From Watersipora subatra (Eukaryota; Bryozoa; Gymnolaemata; Cheilostomatida; Watersiporidae): a stretch of 64,000 nucleotides of DNA. Made by a program: the position numbers and the translations under genes. Location: assembly GCF_963576615.1 (NCBI RefSeq), contig NC_088712.1, positions 30,781,870-30,845,869 on the forward strand. The letters run 5' to 3'. Of this stretch, positions 13,378-24,929 are shown one piece after another; positions within the stretch are counted from its first letter, which is position 1, and every line of letters begins with the position of its first letter. A model generated the notes under the pieces. It had not been told where the DNA came from. It ran no database searches and saw only the letters and a list, made by a program, of their open reading frames with translations.

Positions 13378-13735
13378 TACTATTATTATTATTATTAGTA
13401 TTACTATTATCATTATTATTGTTGTAAAAGTTTTTCTTCACAGTCATGTGTTGGTAGGTGACTGGTTTTAGTCAGTGTTGAGTCCGGGTCTTAACATAAG
13501 GCCAAAGGATCCAACATCTTCCTCAGTTCCACTAAGAGAGGACCTTCCTCAATATGTGAGCTGTTCCTAAGATGGCTGTCTTCTGTATAGTCTCAAAAGA
13601 CATGTTCACTCCCACCTCGGCCAGGTATGATATATGCCTCATTGATATTGTTCCGAGTGCACCAATTACTATTGGTATCACTTCGGTCTTCACCTTCCAC
13701 AGTCTGTTTATCTCGAACCCAAGCTCTTTGTATTT
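13378..13735 (-). mobile_element. 3' end of a second non-LTR retrotransposon type (R2/R4-like C-terminus)
   Basis: On the minus strand an uninterrupted 67-codon frame (13735 to 13532, stop included) reads as the end of a reverse transcriptase polyprotein. Landmarks are LWKVKTEVIPIVIGALGTIS in the middle and QKTAILGTAHILRKVLS at the end. I know this C-terminal pattern from invertebrate and fish non-LTR elements annotated as R2-type, but the clade is from memory and unverified. About 110 bases of 3' UTR lead into an (AAT)n tail at 13378-13425. The 5' end is cut by another (AAT)n run near 13736, so it is a severe 5' truncation. Confidence 0.6.
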
Positions 13736-13928
13736 ATTATTATTATTACTATTTAAAGATATTTTATCTTAATTTGATTCCTTTTCTGAAGAGTTAATCA
13801 TAATTTATCATAATTGAAGACTTGTTAGATCAAAGTTCAGTTATCAAGAGACAAAAGAAAACATGACGACTTTGCTCTCTAATCAATCTTATCTAGAACC
13901 AGAAGAGTTAGAGAAGGTTTGTCTATAT

Positions 13929-14818
13929 TTCTTGTTGATACATATCTATCTCTAGTTGATACATATCTATTTCTAGTTTATACATATCTATTTCTAGTTG
14001 ATACATATCTATCTCTAGTTGATACATATCTATCTCTAGTTTATACATATATATTTCTAGTTTATACATATCTATTTCTAGTTTATACATATATATTTCT
14101 ATTTGATACATATCTATTTCTAGTTTATACATATATATTTCTATTTGATACATATCTATTTCTAGTTTATACATATCTATTTCTAGTTGATACATATCTA
14201 TTTCTAGTTTATACATATCTATTTCTAGTTTATACATATCTATTTCTAGTTGATACATATCTATTTCTAGTTTATACATATCTATTTCTAGTTTATACAT
14301 ATCTATTTCTAGTTGATACATATCTATTTCTAGTTGACACATATCTATTTCTAGTTTATACATATCTATTTCTAGTTGATACATATCTATTTCTAGTTTA
14401 TACATATCTATTTCTAGTTGATACATATCTATTTCTAGTTGATACATATCTATTTATAGTTGATGCATATCTATTTCTAGTTTATACATATCTATTTATA
14501 GTTGATGCATATCTATTTCTAGTTTATACATATCTATTTATAGTTTATACATATCTATTTCTAGTTGACACATACCTATTTCTAGTTTATACATATATAT
14601 TTCTAGTTTATACATATCTATTTCTAGTTTATACATATCTATTTCTAGTTGACACATATCTATTTCTAGTTTATACATATCTATTTCTATTTGATACATA
14701 TCTGTTTTTAGTTGATACATATCTATTTCTATTTGATACATATCTGTTTTTAGTTGATATATATCTATGTCTAGTTGATATATATCTATTTCTAGTTGAT
14801 ATATATATATATTTCTAG
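13929..14818. repeat. Minisatellite, 21-bp unit, about 42 copies
   Basis: The unit contains TATTTCTAGTTTATACATAT, with a frequent TTGAT/TTTAT alternative. The unit is a multiple of three. It gives a 299-codon open frame on + (YTYLFLV repeats) and matching minus frames (EIDMYKL). Neither has a unique domain. The array runs into a pure TATATATA stretch at its right end. Confidence 0.95.
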
Positions 14819-15717
14819 TTGGAAACCTGGCCTCATGTGGCTCAAGAAACTGAATTAATTGACTTCCAAACAGCTGGCCTATCTCAAACACTCTCACCTC
14901 CCAAAAACCATGAGTTAGACTTTTTAAAAATCTAACACCAAATCCGTTTTTGTTCAGTTATGTGTTCTATTTTCTTTGTCTTTTTTATATAATTTTCATT
15001 GTTATTTCTAATATACTTTTTCCTTGACTTCTTTTGCCATTTATCCATATCCATTTGAAAGTGTTTCCACGAATGAGTAGAAATGAAAATAAATGCATAT
15101 ATAATACGAATCATAAATATTATTGATGATTTATTTACTACTCTGATCCTATTTAACCTGACATTATGTTGCGTAGTTCATATCATAAAATAACCGCACA
15201 CTTTACCATAATCCAGTTTGACCTGGCGCCTGCCAAAAGCTCCATTCACATGTTCTCACATCAACCACAATGGCTATGACACTCCATGATTCATCATTTC
15301 CTATATCCGACAGACTTGAATAATAATCATTATAGTGAGGTTAATTCTGATTTGTGCCTCAATCAGTCAAAAAAATCTCTGACTAAAATCTATAAGTTCA
15401 TTTCAAATATATTGAAGGTTTAGTTCCTGATGTTGGCGTTTTATATATAGCCAAACAGCTACATGCAAAAGCATTTTGTTCTGAGCATTACTTCAATTGT
15501 TGGAGAAAATTGTTTTGCAAAAATATCTTAAACGTTTATTTTCTGATAGTTATACTTGTTACTTGCTAACAACTTCTATATACGTACAAGTGTAATTCAT
15601 TTCGAGTTGTATTCCAAATGTTGGAGCAAATAGTCCTAGCAGAATAAAACATAATTCCGTTAATTCACTTCATAGTCTATTTGTATATTGAGGTGATCAC
15701 AGGTAGAGGTTGATGAG
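14819..15717. other. No gene recognised
   Basis: AT-rich sequence with short frames only. I see no repeat family or motif I can name. Confidence 0.5.
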
Positions 15718-16012
15718 GGATAGATGAGTGGTACTAATGACTGGTACTAATGACTCGTACTAATGACTGGTCCTAATGACTGGTCCTAATGACTGGTGCT
15801 AATGACTGGTACTAATGACTGGTACTAATGACTGGTACTAATGACTGGTACTAATGACTGGTTCTAATGACCGGTCCTAATGTCTGGTACTAATGACTGG
15901 TCCTAATGACTGGTCCTAATGACTGGGGCTAATGAGTAGTTATAGTAGGTGGTACTAATGTCTGGTGCTAATGAGTAGTACTAATAGGCGGTACTAATGA
16001 CTGGTACTAATG
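15718..16012. repeat. Minisatellite, 13-bp unit, about 22 copies
   Basis: The unit is ATGACTGGTACTA with a common ATGACTGGTCCTA variant. The right end is more diverged (GTAGTTATAG and similar). Confidence 0.9.
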
Positions 16013-17345
16013 AAACGTATGTACAAACATATATTTACCTTTTTATATGTTTTGGTGGCAGGGAAGGCTAAAATGATTGGTGGAGAACTTGTTCAAACAA
16101 CTATTGTTTCTATTTAGATAACCTTTCTACAAATGTAAAGACAATCTTTAGAACCTGGTTCACACTTTCACTTTCCTGTCTGCGGCACCTGAGAGGTATG
16201 CTCCCATATACTCACACTGCAGCACACGACAGCACATGGTTCTACCACTGCTACGCAATAAGCCAGATTCAACATTAACTTTGTGGAAACCAAGATGATC
16301 ATAACGACTCAACTTTTCAGAATTAAACATTTCTACCCACAGCGAGAAGTTTAATCTGGATTGCAGAGATTAAGGTGGTCAAAATAAAGTGGGCAAAGTT
16401 GACAGCTTACAGAAATGTTTCACATCTGGTTTGTATATTTGGTTGCATTTTGATATAGCATAAAATATACAAAGTTTCAGACTGCTAAAATACCATTAGC
16501 TCAGTATATGTTCACCATTCACATCGGTTAGCACATAAGATGCAGCCTGGCAACCGGCACTTTCGTGGATGACGTTAATGTTAGCCTGGATGATGGTAAA
16601 GTTTGGCCAAGCCAATAACTCCAGTATAGTAAAATTAACTTTCTAGCAGTTTGATCCAACCTACATGAATTTACCCGCTAAAACTTAATCAGAGTGAAGC
16701 AAAAATGCAAAAAAACCAAGTAGCTAGATATGAACTTTATTATCAAAAGCTGTTCAAAACAAATTAAACCATGAGGGTATAGAATAGTGAAGTAAAGTTA
16801 TGAGTACACTTTACTTTTGAATTACTAGTACACTTTGCAGTCTGGTGAGAGATCGTAACGAGTAATAAATATGTACATAATTAATTCATGAGTTAGTAAG
16901 GTGGTTGAGTAGTGTAGTGGTTAGTGTGCAGGTTTGTGAATCAGAATGTTTGGGTTCAATCCTGTGTGAGGCAATGCTTTTACCAACTCTCCCAGCATGG
17001 CTTGGAGCAAGCAGACGAATAGATCCCGCTCTTATTATAGTGAAGATTGGAAGAAAAGTCCTTTTTGTATAACTCTTTTCTTTAATGTAGATTGGCAGTG
17101 TTGGTGTCTCGTATAAAATGTAGGGAATATTATGTTAAATCCACAGTAAGAATGTAATAGATTGTTGGGCAGATTGGAAAAGCGATCTGAGTGGTTTAAA
17201 TAGCAAATACTTTATAATGCACTTACACTGTAGCTCATCAGTGTTTATTTCATACAAATACTGTACTCTGTTGCTCGATGGTCTAGTATCTCAGTGGCCA
17301 TAGTTGACAACCTGATGTTGAGAATATTTATGTGTTCGTAATTGA
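16013..17345. other. No gene recognised; one SINE
   Basis: The stretch 16130-16700 is a little richer in GC than its surroundings but has no supported frame. A SINE at 16901-17056 is listed separately. Confidence 0.5.
16901..17056 (+). mobile_element. tRNA-derived SINE copy with clear A and B boxes
   Basis: TAGTGTAGTGGTTAGTG (about 16911) is an A-box-like motif, and GGGTTCAATCC (16952-16962) matches the B-box consensus of pol III genes closely. A non-tRNA body follows (CTCCCAGCATGGCTTGGAGC). This is the best preserved tRNA-like head in the window. No closing acceptor stem or anticodon arm is convincing, so I call a SINE and not a tRNA gene. Confidence 0.65.
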
Positions 17346-17585
17346 GAGACAAGCAGAGAACAAGAGGAGGACAAGCGGAGGACAAGAGGAGGACAAGAGG
17401 AGGACAAGAAGAGGACACAAGAGGAGGACAAGAGGAGGACGAGAAGAGGACAAGAAGAGGACGAGAAGAGGACAAGAAGAGGACAAGAGGAGGACAAGAG
17501 GAGGACAAGAGGAGGACAAGAGGAAGACAAGAAGAGGACAAGAGGAAGACAAGAAGAGGACAAGAAGAGGACAAGCGGAGGACAA
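17346..17585. repeat. Minisatellite, 11-bp purine-rich unit, about 22 copies
   Basis: The unit is GAGGACAAGAG or GAGGACAAGAA. The + strand is almost pure purine plus C, and all frames stay open on both strands (RRTRGGQEEDK on +). The strand asymmetry could favour unusual DNA structure. Confidence 0.95.
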
Positions 17586-18324
17586 GCAGCTTTGATTTAT
17601 GTGTCTAATCAACTTTACGGTCAATAATTTATTTAAATAAATTAAGCAAACAAACTATTTTCTGTCTCAGTTAAATTAAATATTAGTAATAAAGTTTTCG
17701 GTAGTTTGTGCCATCAATTGATTGTTAGTTATTATCCTATGCCCGTTAACTTTTCTGAGATTAACGGAACGGATAAATATTTCACACTCGCACATATTAC
17801 TGGACAATCTAATGATAATGTTGGAAGACTCTGGGCAAAATAATTTATGGTCATGACTGGAAATGGAAGAATATTATTTCTTTGTGTAAGAATCGGGCTG
17901 ATATGGCTATCAAATGGCAGACTTGGTCGAGTAGGTATTTTGACTGTGGAAGTTTAACTGTTAGAGTCTAAGTTAAAGCAAGTAGGAGAAATATCTGAAT
18001 GGAGAGTCAGCGAGGCAGATACTAACTCTGAACCTGGTCATTTCAGTGTGTGAGAGGCTTGATATGTAGGTCATATGCTTTCTCATAATTGATTGGCAAA
18101 CTTTTAGCGAGTCTGCTTTAAAATGGAATTGGAAATAAAGCGAATGAAGTTGAATATATAATAAAAAACCAAACGCTTCAAAATAGTATAAAAAAGTAAA
18201 AATTAAATAACGCTTTGAAAATTATTAACAAATATAAATTTAAATATATTTAGTTGCTGTTAAAGTAATTAGAGGTAAACTTGTTCACTAACAAAGTTTT
18301 GAACAATGGATTCACCAATAACCA
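17586..18324. other. No gene recognised
   Basis: AT-rich, short frames only. Confidence 0.5.
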
Positions 18325-18625
18325 TAGCCTTTGTACCAGTAGTCGTAGCCTTTGTACCAGTAGTCGTAGCCTTTGTACCAGTAGTCGTAGCCTTTGTACC
18401 AGTAGTCGTAGCCTTTGTACCAGTAGTCGTAGCCTTTGTACCAGTAGTCGTAGCCTTTGTACCAGTAGTCGTAGCCTTTGTACCAGTAGTCGTAGCCTTT
18501 GTACCAGTAGTCGTAGCCTTTGTACCAGTAGTCGTAGCCTTTGTACCAATAACCTTAGCTTTTGTACCAATAACCATAGCTTTTGTACCATTAACCATAG
18601 CCATTGCAGCAATAACCATAGCCCT
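18325..18625. repeat. Minisatellite, 21-bp unit, about 14 copies
   Basis: The unit contains GTCGTAGCCTTTGTACCAGT. The central copies are identical, while the right end has diverged copies (AATAACCATAGCTTTTGTAC). The unit is a multiple of three, so frames stay open on both strands. Confidence 0.95.
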
Positions 18626-20984
18626 TGTACCTTGCTAAAGTTGTAATGCGTCTCTAGTTCAGCCCTAAAGATAGAGTCACTTTAGGCTTTGTCAAGAGAC
18701 AAGCTGTTCCAATGTAGAAGATTAAATATGTGTATGTATGTGAATGTAAATAATACAAAAATAGAACTCAACTAAAGAACTTTCTCTACTGTAAATGTAA
18801 CTTACCTCTTTAATTAGCTAATCTTTTTTACTAAAACAGTTGTCGTGTTTCGAGTCAGGGGGATATGTGTCCCGTCCCTTAAAATAATGAACAACCGTGC
18901 TAATTAATAACCCCAAGTGCTTCAAGCATGAGCATTTTCACTTTTATTCTAGTCTAATGGTTAGGTTTGCTGCCTTGAGACCTGGAGGTTTTGAGATCAA
19001 ATCCAATGCAATATAGATTTTTCATTACCAAATTTTAATTGCTAAGTGACTACAAAAAATACCATCATTTGTTGATGTGTGCTTTACATGATACTCGAGG
19101 CATCAGTCAGCTGGGCATATAACGTTATTTATCACTCAGCAAGCAAAGGACCTGTGTTAAGAAACTCAGGGTTAGAAGAAGAAATTTTTATTGCATCAAA
19201 TATACTTTGAAAAGATAGGCAAGTATTAACTTTATTATCAGCGGTCAATCTTGTTTAGAGTAAATTATAATTAGTAAATTAGACCGTGAGACAAAAAACA
19301 ACAACAAAAAATAGTGAAGTGTATTGAAAGAAAAAACTCATTTTGCATAACAATGTTCTATAAGGTAAATTGACAAGGTGTTGGTGTTTGATATGACACC
19401 AAGAGTATGAGCAATGATATAAAACCCCTATGTGGGGGGGGGTTTGATATCATCGGTATGAGAGACTGTTGCTGTTACAATACTGAGGCTAATTAACTCA
19501 GACAGGTCAAATACAAGGAGGTACTTGCTATAAGCTGTCAACTATCATCAATTAGCTGGCGGTAAACATTGCTGTTGCTTGGCAACATCTTAACAAGATG
19601 TATGTTTAACCGTAACATTGACCGAAGGTCTCAGATGTTTGCGGGTGAGTGTTATCAGCATTTTATTTATTTTATTAATAGCAAAATAGCAGATGTCAGT
19701 AGTTTTATGATTGACGCCAGATTCGATGGCTATTCAGAAAATAATTGTCAAAAACTGAACTTATGGCACCTATTTAGAGCTGCACCTCATTGCTGCTAAA
19801 CTCTTCAGATATTTCCTGCGTTCTTTCTAGCACGACAGAATTTAAAGCGGATCATAGATTGGGATTAGAGCTCAGTGTAACTTGTAACTCTTTGTAATCA
19901 AAGGACAAAATCTATTTATTTAATTGATGAGAAAAATACGCCGAGATGAAATATGAAATGAAAAGATCTTTCAACCAACAATGACCACAGGATGAGGAAG
20001 GAGGATGGGGCTGCCATAATTTTGCGTATTTAGATACTTTTAGATTTTTAGATACTATTTACATTTAGATATTAACAATTATTGACTGCTTTAGCAGGTT
20101 TTTTGTTTTGGATTTTGCAGAGCTCTTAAAATAAAACTTCTAGAATGATTTTGTTTGCACATTTTCAACGGTGTCAGTAAAAAATAATCTTTCCCCTAAT
20201 TTTGCTTTTTTGACAGCTGGATACAATTTTATGTAAAACTTGGTCGAGCTTGTCAGTTTTACATGAATGCATATGATTATGTTAATGTAAATTGCTCTGT
20301 TTACAACTATTACAAAATTAACATTCCATATTTAGCCACAACCAAGTCTGCCTTGACCTCGGGGTCATTATACTGAGGTTATTCATAGTGCCAGATATTT
20401 ACGGCCTTCAGTCATGGCTGCTCCAGTCGGTTCATGTTAATAGCCTGATACTATGAGTGATTTTTGAAGACTCGTCTGCTCTTGCAACAGCTGGTTAATG
20501 TTTTAGAAAAAACTGATTATTTTGATGGTTTCTTTTGTTATTATTATTATTATCGCTTTAATTCAGACACAAAACTTGATGACAAGATGAATTTTTGCTT
20601 TACTTTATTTTAGACATATCCAACGTTTTCTTTGCAGCACAGACTTTGCTGTCTAAAAAAAGGTGAAAGAATTGATTTAAATTGACATTGAAGGTGTGCG
20701 CTCTGTGAACTTAAAGTAAAAGTATCACAATCATTCGATGTAACATAATAAGAACAAAGAGAGAAGTTGTTAATAACAACTAATAATACTACAGTTACTG
20801 TACAGTTGTTAAATTAAAAAGTAAAGTTTAGTTTTTCATTTTTGATAGTCCAAAGGGGTGCATTTCAGAAAATCTTGAAAGAGATTAGACAATTTACGTG
20901 TATTTTACTGTTTGTATAATGTAAAATCTTTTATAACGTAAACATTCTTGGAAATGGGAGCAACTAGGAGGTAGGAGCAACTAC
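18626..20984. other. No gene recognised; one SINE-like copy
   Basis: A SINE-like head (TCTAATGGTTAGGTTTGCTG, then GAGATCAAATCC) lies at about 18950-19040 (+). A 76-codon frame at 19569-19799 (+) begins near a CpG-containing patch and contains a GT donor-like site, but has no recognised domain. An exon of an unknown gene cannot be excluded. Confidence 0.5.
18950..19045 (+). mobile_element. tRNA-derived SINE fragment
   Basis: A-box-like TCTAATGGTTAGG and B-box-like GAGATCAAATCC are followed by the shared tail TTTTTCATTACCAAATTTTA. Confidence 0.5.
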
Positions 20985-23490
20985 AAGGTACAACTACCTA
21001 CAAAGTATATATACTAGCATGGTACATACATTTACAAGGTACATACACTGACAAGGTACATACACCTATAAATTGTATACATCAGTGTGTGTACATACAC
21101 CAACAACGTACATACACCAACAAGATACATACACCAACAAGGTGCATACACCAACAAGGTACATACACCAACAAGGTACAAACACCAACAAGGTACATAC
21201 AACAACGAGGTACATACACCAACGAGGTACATACAACAACGAGGTACAAACACCGACGAGGTACATACACCGACGAAGTACATACACCGATGAGGTACAT
21301 ACACCAACGAGGTACATACACCAATGAGGTAAATACACCAACGAGGTACATACGCCAACGAGGTACATACGCCAACGAGGTACATACACCAACCAAGTAC
21401 ATACAACAACGAGGTACATACACCAACGAGGTACATACGCCAACGAGGTACATACGCCAACGAGGTACATACGCCAACGAGGTACATACGCCAACGAGGT
21501 ACATACGCCAACGAGGTACATACGCCAACGAGGTACATACGCCAACGAGGTACATACGCCAACGAGGTACATACGCCAACGAGGTACATACGCCAACGAG
21601 GTACATACGCCAACGAGGTACATACGCCAACGAGGTACATACGCCAACGAGGTACATACGCCAACGAGGTACATACGCCAACGAGGTACATACGCCAACG
21701 AGGTTCATACGCCAACGAGGTACATACGCCAACGAGGTACATACGCCAACGAGGTACATACACCAATGAGGTACATGCACCAACGAGGTACATACAACAA
21801 CGAGGTACATACACCAACGAGGTACATACAACAACGAGGTACATACACCAATGAGGTACATACAACAAAAAGGTACATACACCAACGAGGTACATACATC
21901 GACGAGGTACATACACCGATGAGGTACATACACCAACGAGGTACATACGCCAACGAGGTACATACGCCAACGAGGTACATACGCCAACGAGGTACATACG
22001 CCAACGAGGTACATACGCCAACGAGGTACATACGCCAACGAGGTACATACGCCAATGAGGTTCATACGCCAACGAGGTACATACGCCAACGAGGTACATA
22101 CGCCAACGAGGTACATACACCAACGAGGTACATGCACCAACGAGGTACATACAACAACGAGGTACATACACCAACGAGGTACATACAACAACGAGGTACA
22201 TACACCAATGAGGTACATACAACAAAAAGGTACATACACCAACGAGGTACATACATCGACGAGGTACATACACCGATGAGGTACATACACCAACGAGGTA
22301 CATACGCCAACGAGGTACATACGCCAACGAGGTACATACGCCAACGAGATACATACGCCAACGAGGTACATACGCCAACGAGGTACATACGCCAACGAGG
22401 TACATACGCCAACGAGGTACATACGCCAACGACATACATACGCCAACGAGGTACATACGCCAACGAGGTACATACGCCAACGAGGTTCATACGCCAACGA
22501 GGTACATACGCCAACGAGGTACATACGCCAACGAGGTACATACACCAACGAGGTACATGCACCAACGAAGTACATACAACAACGAGGTACATACACCAAC
22601 GAGGTACATACAACAACGAGGTACATACACCAATGAGGTACATACAACAAAAAGGTACATACACCAACGAGGTACATACATCGACGAGGTACATACACCG
22701 ATGAGGTACATACACCAACGAGGTACATACGCCAACGAGGTACATACGCCAACAAGGTACATACGCCAACGAGGTACATACGCCAACGAGGTACATACGC
22801 CAACGAGGTACATACGCCAACGAGGTACATACGCCAACGAGGTTCATACGCCAACGAGGTACATACGCCAACGAGGTACATACGCCAACGAGGTACATAC
22901 ACCAACGAGGTACATGCACCAACGAGGTACATACAACAACGAGGTACATACACCAACGAGGTACATACAACAACGAGGTACATACACCAATGAGGTACAT
23001 ACAACAAAAAGGTACATACACCAACGAGGTACATACATCGACGAGGTACATACACCGATGAGGTACATACACCAATGAGGTACATACGCCAACGAGGTAC
23101 ATACGCCAACGAGGTACATACGCCAACGAGATACATACGCCAACGAGGTACATACGCCAACGAGGTACATACGCCAACGAGGTACATACGCCAACGAGGT
23201 ACATACGCCAACGACATACATACGCCAACGAGGTACATACGCCAACGAGGTACATACGCCAACGAGGTTCATACGCCAACGAGGTACATACGCCAACGAG
23301 GTACATACGCCAACGAGGTACATACGCCAACGAGGTACATACGCCAACGAGGTACATACGCCAACGAGGTACATACGCCAACGAGGTACATACGCCAATG
23401 AGGTACATACGCCAACGAGGTACATACACCAATGAGGTACATACATCAACAAGGTACATACACCAACAAGGTACATACAATGTATGATCA
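20985..23490. repeat. Minisatellite, 17-bp unit, about 148 copies, with higher-order repeats
   Basis: The monomer is GTACATACGCCAACGAG with CACCAAC, CAACAAC and CACCGAC variants. A marker variant (GTACATGCACC) recurs at 21771, 22128, 22553 and 22910. The spacings are 357, 425 and 357 bp, exactly 21, 25 and 21 monomers, so the array carries a higher-order period. The left end is more diverged (ACAAGGTACATACACC). Because 17 is not a multiple of three and the unit lacks stops, frames up to 726 codons stay open on the minus strand. They have no domain or start context and are not called as genes. Confidence 0.97.
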
Positions 23491-24671
23491 AATCTGTACA
23501 GGTTGTTATCTTGAACCATTAAAATGAAATGTTCAGAATTTAGCCAACATAATCACTCACTAACATAATTTTGCAGCTGTTTGGTTACATGTTTGAAATC
23601 AGGACAAGATGAAGATTAATTTAATATACAACTAGTACTCTGGCAGTCCCAGGTAAGATCATGATTGTGTGAAATGGTTATGCGCACAATTACTCCGTGA
23701 TGCTGCAAGATGGTGCAGTTGGTAGTGTACTTGTTTGAAATACATGGTTTGTTGAAGTTCAATTCTGGTGCAATGCATATTTTTTCGTAGTCTTTGGATG
23801 GGCGGACAAACAAAGCACTGATTATAGCAAATACTAGCAGAATCTCTGGCATTGTATGTTTAATTAAATAATCTGATGAACTTGAGCAAGTTACGCCTTA
23901 GGATAGTAGTCTAAATCTTTACTAAAACAATAGCCATGTTTGGAGTCAGCTTAATAATTGTTACGTTATGCGTAACGATCAAACCTGCTAGTAATAAACT
24001 AAAGTGCTGTAAGTGTGAGGGTTTGAATGATACAATTGTTCAAATTCTTCATCGTTACAGTCAGTTAGACATCATATTGTAACGATATAGATCACTGGTC
24101 TTCAGAACTGGAGATTTAGAGTTTGAGCCCTCCACCATACAGATTTGTCATTACTAAAACTTTATCGCTTTAACTAAACACACGGATGACAGACCAACAA
24201 ACATTGAGACTTATATATGAATCTAATGAATGTCCGGCACAAGAAATAAAAACGGTTTTCGCGCAGAAATCACTGGTACACAAGCATGACTCTGCTCAAT
24301 CTATAGATATCTACTTTTGCTAAGAAGAGATCTTTGCAACTGCTGATATAAAGGTTTTGACTTCTATAAAAGTTTTAAGCACAAAGACACTTGACTTTTA
24401 GGAGACGCAATAAATCATTGTGAATTGTTTTTTTGATCAAATAGAAAAGAAAGAGAAGTGATTAAAAGCTCGAGCAAGAGATGGCGATTACTACAACTAT
24501 GGCTGTAAAAGCCATAGTTGTAGTAATCGCGAGTTAAACATCGAGAGAGGCAACAGAAAATACTGCTCTTAGATAAGTCTAACTATAATATAAAAAGATT
24601 ACAAGCATTTTGAACAATAGTGTCGTTACTGCTACAGTGACAAAAAGAATATTCTAGAAAGATTGTATAAG
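23491..24671. other. Downstream flank of the TMEM26-like gene; SINE fragments and a hairpin
   Basis: No gene is recognised. SINE-like copies lie at about 23695-23810 and 24080-24215 (+), both with a B-box-like GTTCAATTCTG or GTTTGAGCCC and the tail with GATGGGCGGACAAAC or TGACAGACCAACAAAC. I found no clear minus-strand AATAAA just downstream of the TMEM26-like stop. Confidence 0.5.
24484..24530. repeat. Perfect 20-bp inverted repeat (hairpin)
   Basis: Arms GCGATTACTACAACTATGGC and GCCATAGTTGTAGTAATCGC flank TGTAAAA, whose outer T and A can extend the stem by one pair. It lies 140-190 bases past the TMEM26-like stop codon, probably inside its 3' UTR if that is long enough. Confidence 0.9.
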
Positions 24672-24929
24672 TTAATGAAGTGCCGTAACTAAATCATTTG
24701 GTACGGCCAGTTCCTGAACATTTGACTGAGCAGCTGGTACAGCCAGTTCCTGAACCTTTGACTGAGCAGCTGGTACGGCCAGTTCCTGAACATTTGACTG
24801 AGCAGCTGGTACGGCCAGTTCCTGAACATTTGACAGCGTAGCTGGTATAGAGATCTTGACAAAGGCAGTTGGTTGGTTCATTTGATCCAGAACAGGCTTG
24901 TAGTACTGCGCTCGTTTCTCTTTCTTCAC
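24672..24929 (-). CDS. TMEM26: TMEM26-like exon 11 (C-terminal tail, coding minisatellite)
   Basis: The acceptor TTTTACACTAAG precedes an exon that opens with VKKEKRAQYYKPVLDQMNQ and ends in a TAA stop at 24672-24674. The previous exon ends in phase 0 and the frame is preserved. The tail (residues 414-498) is hydrophilic, presumably cytoplasmic, and holds about four copies of a 13-residue repeat containing VQELAVPAAQSN. Confidence 0.8.
   Translation of the reverse strand: MKKEKRAQYYKPVLDQMNQPTAFVKISIPATLSNVQELAVPAAQSNVQELAVPAAQSKVQELAVPAAQSNVQELAVPNDLVTALH

Noticed and set aside
13919..14818. 299-codon hydrophobic frame resembling a membrane protein
   Set aside because: A pure 21-bp repeat, with equally open frames on the other strand and no unique ends.
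16901..16975. Possible tRNA gene with good A and B boxes
   Set aside because: No acceptor stem closes around the boxes and no anticodon arm is convincing. The sequence continues into a SINE-like body.
19569..19799. 76-codon + frame with a donor-like GTGAGT inside
   Set aside because: Could be an exon of an unknown gene, but I found no partner exon or homology.
21032..23519. Very long minus-strand open frames (482, 485 and 726 codons) and matching + frames
   Set aside because: They are produced by a 17-bp unit without stops, which keeps several frames open at once. No domain, splice context or codon bias supports translation.
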